NCBI RefSeq assembly: GCF_020379485.1
Contig: NC_063450.1
Coordinates: forward strand, 44,978,681-45,042,680
DNA from: Brassica napus
Taxonomy: Eukaryota; Streptophyta; Magnoliopsida; Brassicales; Brassicaceae
Direction: 5' to 3'
Length of the DNA: 64,000 nucleotides
Shown here piece by piece: positions 59,379 through 64,000 of this stretch. The notes under the pieces are model-generated. The model was given only the letters and a program-made list of their open reading frames with translations, had not been told where the DNA came from and did not search any database. Within the stretch, counting starts at the first letter, position 1, and each line of letters starts with the position of its first letter. The translations under genes were made by a program, and so were the position numbers.

Positions 59379-60586
59379 TTGTTGTTGTTGGTGTTGGATG
59401 CTGAGAACTGATTGTGGAGGAGGTAGTTGTGGCATCATCATTTGTTGTGGCAAGTTGGCTCTTAAGCTCATAAACTGAACCTGTGCTTGTAGCTGTTTCA
59501 AATGTTCTATTACGTCATCCAAGATAGAGACTTTATCCGCCTGCAGTATCCAGAGCCGATTTAACTAACCGACTTGTGATATAGATACAAAGTCCTAAAC
59601 TTTGAAAAGTGGGGTTTTTTGGTTGTGTAATATCAGCTTTCAAAAAATCAGTCTAGACGGCCTAGTCGGTAAGTCAGGGTATAAACAAAATGATATTTTT
59701 TTTTGCTCAAAAAAAAAAAAAAAATGATTTTTTCAAACCGACTTTTTTAAAAAATTGGTCCAGACGTTAAACAATAATCTTCTATAGAGCGCGTCTAACC
59801 ACCGCCTTATCGATTTCTTAAACATTGTGTAATATATATACCTTACTTGCAGTAGGAAGCAGCTTCTGAAGTGTTCTCATCCTTTGGTTTATCCTGTGAC
59901 GCCTTCTCTGAATCACAACCAAAAGAGTCCGTATGGAAACTATGGATAGCAAAAAAAAAAAAGAAGGCATATGTATTGTTTTTTTTACCCTTTCAGACTC
60001 GTTGTGAATAGCTGCGGCTCGTCCTCTTCTTCCATTAGATCTCCCAGCTTCTCCTCTAGTCTCTTGTTCATCTCCTTCAGTTTCTTGAGTTTCCTTTAAA
60101 GACTTTTATTGATTATTCCTCAAGTCATCTTTCAGAAAAAAAAAGAAAAAGAAAAAGTGTTTTTTTTGTTTGTTCTTTACCGATCCAGAGAATAAATAGT
60201 CTCCGGTTCTAGCGGTCTTCAAGCTACGACCAGATTCAAAAGAAGCCCAAGACATGTTGGTACCACTTGCACTTGCAGTGACGCTGTGACCAACTCTATG
60301 ACTCTCTTCTTGAGGAGAGAACCAACAGTCCATTTCTTGGGGATAACCGCGTTTTCTTGAACAGGATCCGTCCTTGCTCTCAGAGTTGTTGTGGTCCCGT
60401 CCATTCTGGCTCTGCAGCTTGCTTGGCTGCAGAGCCGCCTGGTGGACCACAGACTCCAAAGTCTCACACCCGTTGAGAGCTTGACTCCATATAGCTGAGG
60501 CTGTTGTTGGTTCGACTCCTTCGCCTAGACCATGGACCGTTAGTTGCCCATTTTCCCATGTGAGCTCCTTCACTCCGTAGTTCGAC
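58765..60586 (-). CDS. PIF7: Phytochrome-interacting bHLH factor PIF7
   Basis: Exons 60181-60586, 59989-60093, 59842-59907, 59145-59540 and 58765-58887, plus an inferred upstream piece giving the first two bases of ATG (candidate ...ACAT|GTATAC at 60710). Total 365 aa if so. APB motif [15 protein letters not shown] binds active phyB in PIFs. The bHLH region reads [42 protein letters not shown]; the Asp I expect after RRRR is His here. A long polyQ tract follows (CTG/TTG run around 59329-59390), then a proline stretch, ending [13 protein letters not shown]7 drives shade-avoidance and warmth growth through auxin genes. The last intron holds a SINE. Confidence 0.95.
58970..59124 (+). mobile_element. 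Short tRNA-like SINE in the last PIF7 intron
   Basis: Box A-like GTAACTTAGTGGTAGTGC near 58982, box B GGTTCAAACCC at 59026-59036, an A-rich 3' end at about 59114-59122, and flanks ACAGTTAAAA (58960-58969) and ACTGTTAAAA (59125-59134). It lies opposite to the gene, between its last two coding exons. Confidence 0.7.
59329..59390 (-). repeat. PIF7: CAG/CAA polyglutamine tract of PIF7
   Basis: The plus strand shows about a dozen CTG triplets followed by TTG/GTG variants; on the coding strand this gives a Gln run broken by a few His. Pure CAG stretches of this kind vary in length between accessions. Arabidopsis PIF7 has a similar run, so the tract itself is ancestral. Confidence 0.9.
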
Positions 60587-60960
60587 CTGAAAAGACATTC
60601 GTTTTGTGTTAATAGAGAGTAACAAATAAAGAAACGAGACAGAAGCGTGAGGCTTTGTCTTATTTAAGAAACAGAGAAGACTAGTTCTTGTCAGAAACAG
60701 AGAGTATACATGTGTTGTTGTTACTTAGGCCGCACGTTTGCAGAGAATAAACTGACAATTCAGCTTTTCTTTTTTTTTTTCTTCGTTTTGTGGTGTAATC
60801 TTGGTGTCCTCCTCTGTTTTCAAGCTCTTCACAATCACAGCGACAACTCATGTAATGTATCTTCATTTGATCCACATTGAAGTAATATAATAAAGAGACA
60901 ATGGTCCCTGCAATAACAATGGTTTTTATGTGGAGGAAGCACATGTGTGGCAAAGGATTG
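60587..60960 (-). promoter_or_regulatory. PIF7 5' leader with PBE-box
   Basis: Probable 5' UTR intron and leader of PIF7. CACATGTG at 60940-60947 is a palindromic E-box containing the PIF-binding PBE core (CACATG) and could allow PIF feedback. A 90-codon open frame on the minus strand here looks like chance. Confidence 0.4.
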
Positions 60961-63900
60961 CTGTTGCCCTGCCTAGAATCCTCTCTCTACCCCCAAAAAT
61001 CCAATAAGAGGGCATTTTCGTCATTTAACTCAGTTGTGAGGGCAAGATCATTTATTGCATGCATTTGACCACTCGGTATAAAGGAAAGCGTGTGATTCAC
61101 CGATTAGGAAACAAACAAATTTCTAATAATAGTTTTTTTGTTTTTAAAAAGAAGAATGTGAATTTCAACGTTACATAAACGTAGTTGAAACCTTAGTATG
61201 TATTCATGTTGATAAAAGCATTAAATAATAGAAGACAAAGATATATTTATATATTGGAGCAAACACGTAAGAATCCGAAACTATAGTATGGTATTCGAAT
61301 GTCAAAAATGAGAATGAGATGTGAGGCTGATGGTATCAACAAGTCCATTTGATGCAAGTTGCTGAGGAATACATCAATATGGTTTCAATTCTCAGCCTCT
61401 CTTAATCTATTCTTTCTCTGTCCACATTCTTCTGTCATCTCTGATCTCACAATATCTAATGGCTGCTTCGGGATCTCACAATATTCATATTGAAACATTT
61501 GTATGCAACTTATACATGTGATCAGGAGTTCATATTCCAAAAAGAACAAAACATAGTATTAGTTAATCTAAGATGAAAGAAAAAAGGAGAAGACAAGACT
61601 TACTGTATGGAAAGAAGAACACTAAGAAGTTTTTTATTTATTTTCTATTAGAATAAATTATTGTAATATTTAGTTTCATTTTTCTTCTGAAACTAGTTTT
61701 TATTTAGTTTCATTTGCTTGCAAATTTTATTTTTTTGCTTGCAAATTTTACCAAGATATGAAGCTTCAAGGATTGCAAAACAATATTTTCGATCATTGGC
61801 TTTCTTACTTGTATTGTGTATGATTTGGTTACAACCATTAGTTAAGGGCCTAGCTAGATTCCATAGCCAGGCGGTGGCAATAAACTCGATACTAATGAAA
61901 TTTTTGGGGGTAAGAAATTTGACGAAGAAAAATTGCCAAAATATCATATTCATAATATCATTTTTCATGTTTACACTAACCATTTTTACTTTCACTTTTA
62001 AAGAGAAAAAAAACATTTATAACCCTAAAGTTAATTCATTTAGACTTAAGATTTAGAGTTGAACGATGTGATAGAGTTTTGGAATGTAAAATTTAGGATT
62101 CTAATAAATATATAAATAAATACTTAAAAATATAATTTTTTTATATAAATAGTTTCAAAAATAATTTTTTATTTTCAAAAAGAATTTAAAAAAATTGAAT
62201 TTTTTTATAAAAAAGTTCAAATTTGAAAAAGTATAATTAGAAAACATAAAAAAAAAATATTATTATTTTATTTATTTAAATAATTATTTATTATATATAT
62301 AGAGAACAAATGTATAAGAGTCTTTTGCCTTTTAATAAATAATGTATTTTGAAAATGTCTCTTTTGTTGTGGTAAACATGAATAATGGTACCAAAAAAGT
62401 AGTAAACATGAAAATTCTCTTTTGATGAAATAAATGAATATAAATATTACCAACATGAATGTTCTAAGAATATTTTTATTGAATGTACCTCAATGAAAAT
62501 TTTAACATTAAAATAATAAAGAGAATGGGATGGATTTTTCATATGAAAAACTCCAAAAATCTTGAAAGATCCATAAGACATTTGGGTTTATATCATTAAT
62601 TTATATATTTTATATTTATAAGTTTAAATATATATTTTATATTTATAGTTTTAAATATATAATTATACTATATTAAATATATAATTATTATATTAGAGAG
62701 ATATTCATAAGAGTTTACTAATGATCTCTAAATAGTTTTAATGATTTTTCATGAAAAGGTTTTAAATGATTATATAATATTTAGTTTTATTTGCTTGCAA
62801 ACTTTACCAAGACATGAAGCTTAAAGTTAGAGAATTGCAATACAATCTTTTAAGGCCATTGGCTTTATTACTTGTACTTTATAGGATCTGGTTACAACCA
62901 TTAGTTGAGGTCCTAGCCTGAATAGCTTGACGGTGGCTAATAAACCTTTTTTTTTCTTTGAAAATTGGTGGCTAATAAACTTGATATGAATGAAATATGT
63001 AATGTTGAGTCAGAATAAATGTAAGTTTTTCTTGAAATATGTGATTATTACGAGATCAACCTTTGTAAACCTAAAGAGATCATCTCCCAATCATTTGGTG
63101 TCACATCAAAATCTTAAGTGATTTCACCCACCCGCTCGAGCTACGGCCGACAGTTTAAACCTCATGTCGTCACAAGGACACATGTATATATTTTACTGGA
63201 TAATATTTCTGGGACCCAGGTTGATCTGTAAGTTCAGCCAATCAACTTCTTGCATTAGATTCTTGACAACGAATCCTAACGCTCCTCTGAAGTTTATCTG
63301 TTCATAGTCCTCTTCTCTTATTTTTTCTTCTTCTTTTAAAGTCTAAACTATCTTCTCTTCACATCAATTATCTTCTGTTAATCATTTGATTTGTGATAAT
63401 CCTTCTTTTTATCACTGCAATTCTAGTTGACCAGTGGTGTTACATATAACTAAAATTGAAAAGAAAATGTTGTTTTTGGAAATATTATGTATTACATGTC
63501 TTTCTCTTATGTTTACATTGTGTGTACTAGTGTAACTCTGGCACTTCATGGATATATATTTTGACAACTTAACATATATCCATGAAGTTACTTTTCTGAA
63601 AAGAAATGTTGTTGGAGTTTACATATTGAACTTATTTCTCAAGAAAATACGTTGTGACAGAGTTATAATTGGAATGCATTACAACAATTTGATGCGGCCA
63701 TTATTGTCATTCAAGAAACGCGAATTCATACCATCAGATCAGTGAACAAAACTCTTCACGGCATATATTCAAAGAACACGGCAAAATCATTAATAAATAA
63801 ATAAAAATTGTCAAAATCTTTTGATAGAGAAATGTACAATGACAGACTGACATTATTACATGATTTCCAAATAAGAAGATAGAATAGTAAATGCGAATGG

Positions 63901-64000
63901 TCCTGACCACCATGTAGAGCAGTTGCAACGATCTTACCATTGAAGAAATTAATAACTTAGGCGTAAGAGAGAGACTGGACCAAATAATGCTTCATTTTCA
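60961..64000. other. AT-rich intergenic region with a duplicated segment
   Basis: No supported gene. A segment at about 61727-61910 (GCTTGCAAATTTTACCAAGA, GGTTACAACCATTAGTTAAG, GGTGGCAATAAACT) recurs at about 62783-63000 in the same orientation with roughly 80% match by eye. The second copy contains a small local duplication (GGTGGCTAATAAAC twice). The region between is almost pure AT. Short open frames at 63548-63940 look like chance. Confidence 0.5.

Noticed and set aside
59640..59815. Possible MITE in PIF7 intron 4 (TCTAGACGGCCTAGTCGGTAA ... GCGCGTCTAACCACCGCC)
   Set aside because: The terminal match is poor and no target duplication could be found, so I do not list it as an element.
60681..60953. 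90-codon minus-strand frame upstream of PIF7
   Set aside because: It lies in the leader and intron region, and its translation resembles no protein I know; the PIF7 model explains the area.

Overview
The window is nuclear DNA from a flowering plant of the mustard family (Brassicaceae), most likely a Brassica relative. Genes have many short GT-AG introns in AT-rich sequence. The recognisable genes follow, from my memory of Arabidopsis thaliana, the chromosome 5 block At5g61100 to At5g61270 in order and orientation: PHD-finger genes, PDCB1, RPS19, NYN/zinc-finger genes, SNAP33, an ISD11-type LYR protein, an ankyrin protein, an LRR protein, GUS1, a calmodulin-binding-like protein and PIF7. The Arabidopsis genes I expect between PDCB1 and RPS19 (BRR2-like helicase, VIP4, an agmatine acyltransferase) and before SNAP33 (At5g61200) are missing. 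That fits gene loss after the Brassica whole-genome triplication.

Layout. 1-5585: two minus-strand PHD-finger genes, the first cut by the window edge, separated by a hAT-type MITE. 7618-9358: PDCB1 (minus). 10538-11398: RPS19 (plus). 12377-42233: four plus-strand NYN-domain/C2H2 zinc-finger genes, called A, B, C and D here, separated by transposons. 43976-45264: SNAP33 (plus). 45688-46002: LYR protein (minus), sharing a short bidirectional promoter with the ankyrin gene at 47477-48004. 48631-50870: LRR protein (plus). 51232-54637: GH79 glucuronidase (minus) with nested hAT elements in an intron. 57157-58524: calmodulin-binding-like protein (plus). 58765-60586: PIF7 (minus). The last 3 kb has no gene I can support.

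The most unusual part is the NYN/zinc-finger cluster. Each gene encodes an N-terminal NYN (PIN-like RNase) domain with its acidic residues intact, followed by matrin/U1-type C2H2 fingers on repeated exon modules. About a third of the introns (11 of 33) use GC-AG splice sites, apparently spread by exon duplication. Gene B carries 15 in-frame copies of a 60-bp minisatellite whose single-copy precursor is still visible in gene A. Gene C is a chimera: its 5' part is D-type and its 3' part is A/B-type. The flanking sequences suggest an ancestral [A-type, D-type] gene pair that was amplified and then rearranged.

Because the flanks are paralogous, several insertions can be delimited against 'empty' copies: a 6.5-kb Helitron between C and D with a second Helitron nested in it, a poly(A) retroposon after A, two Mutator-like elements between B and C, and a Tourist-like MITE before D. 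All boundaries come from reading the sequence by eye; family assignments rest on recalled homologues and no search was run.
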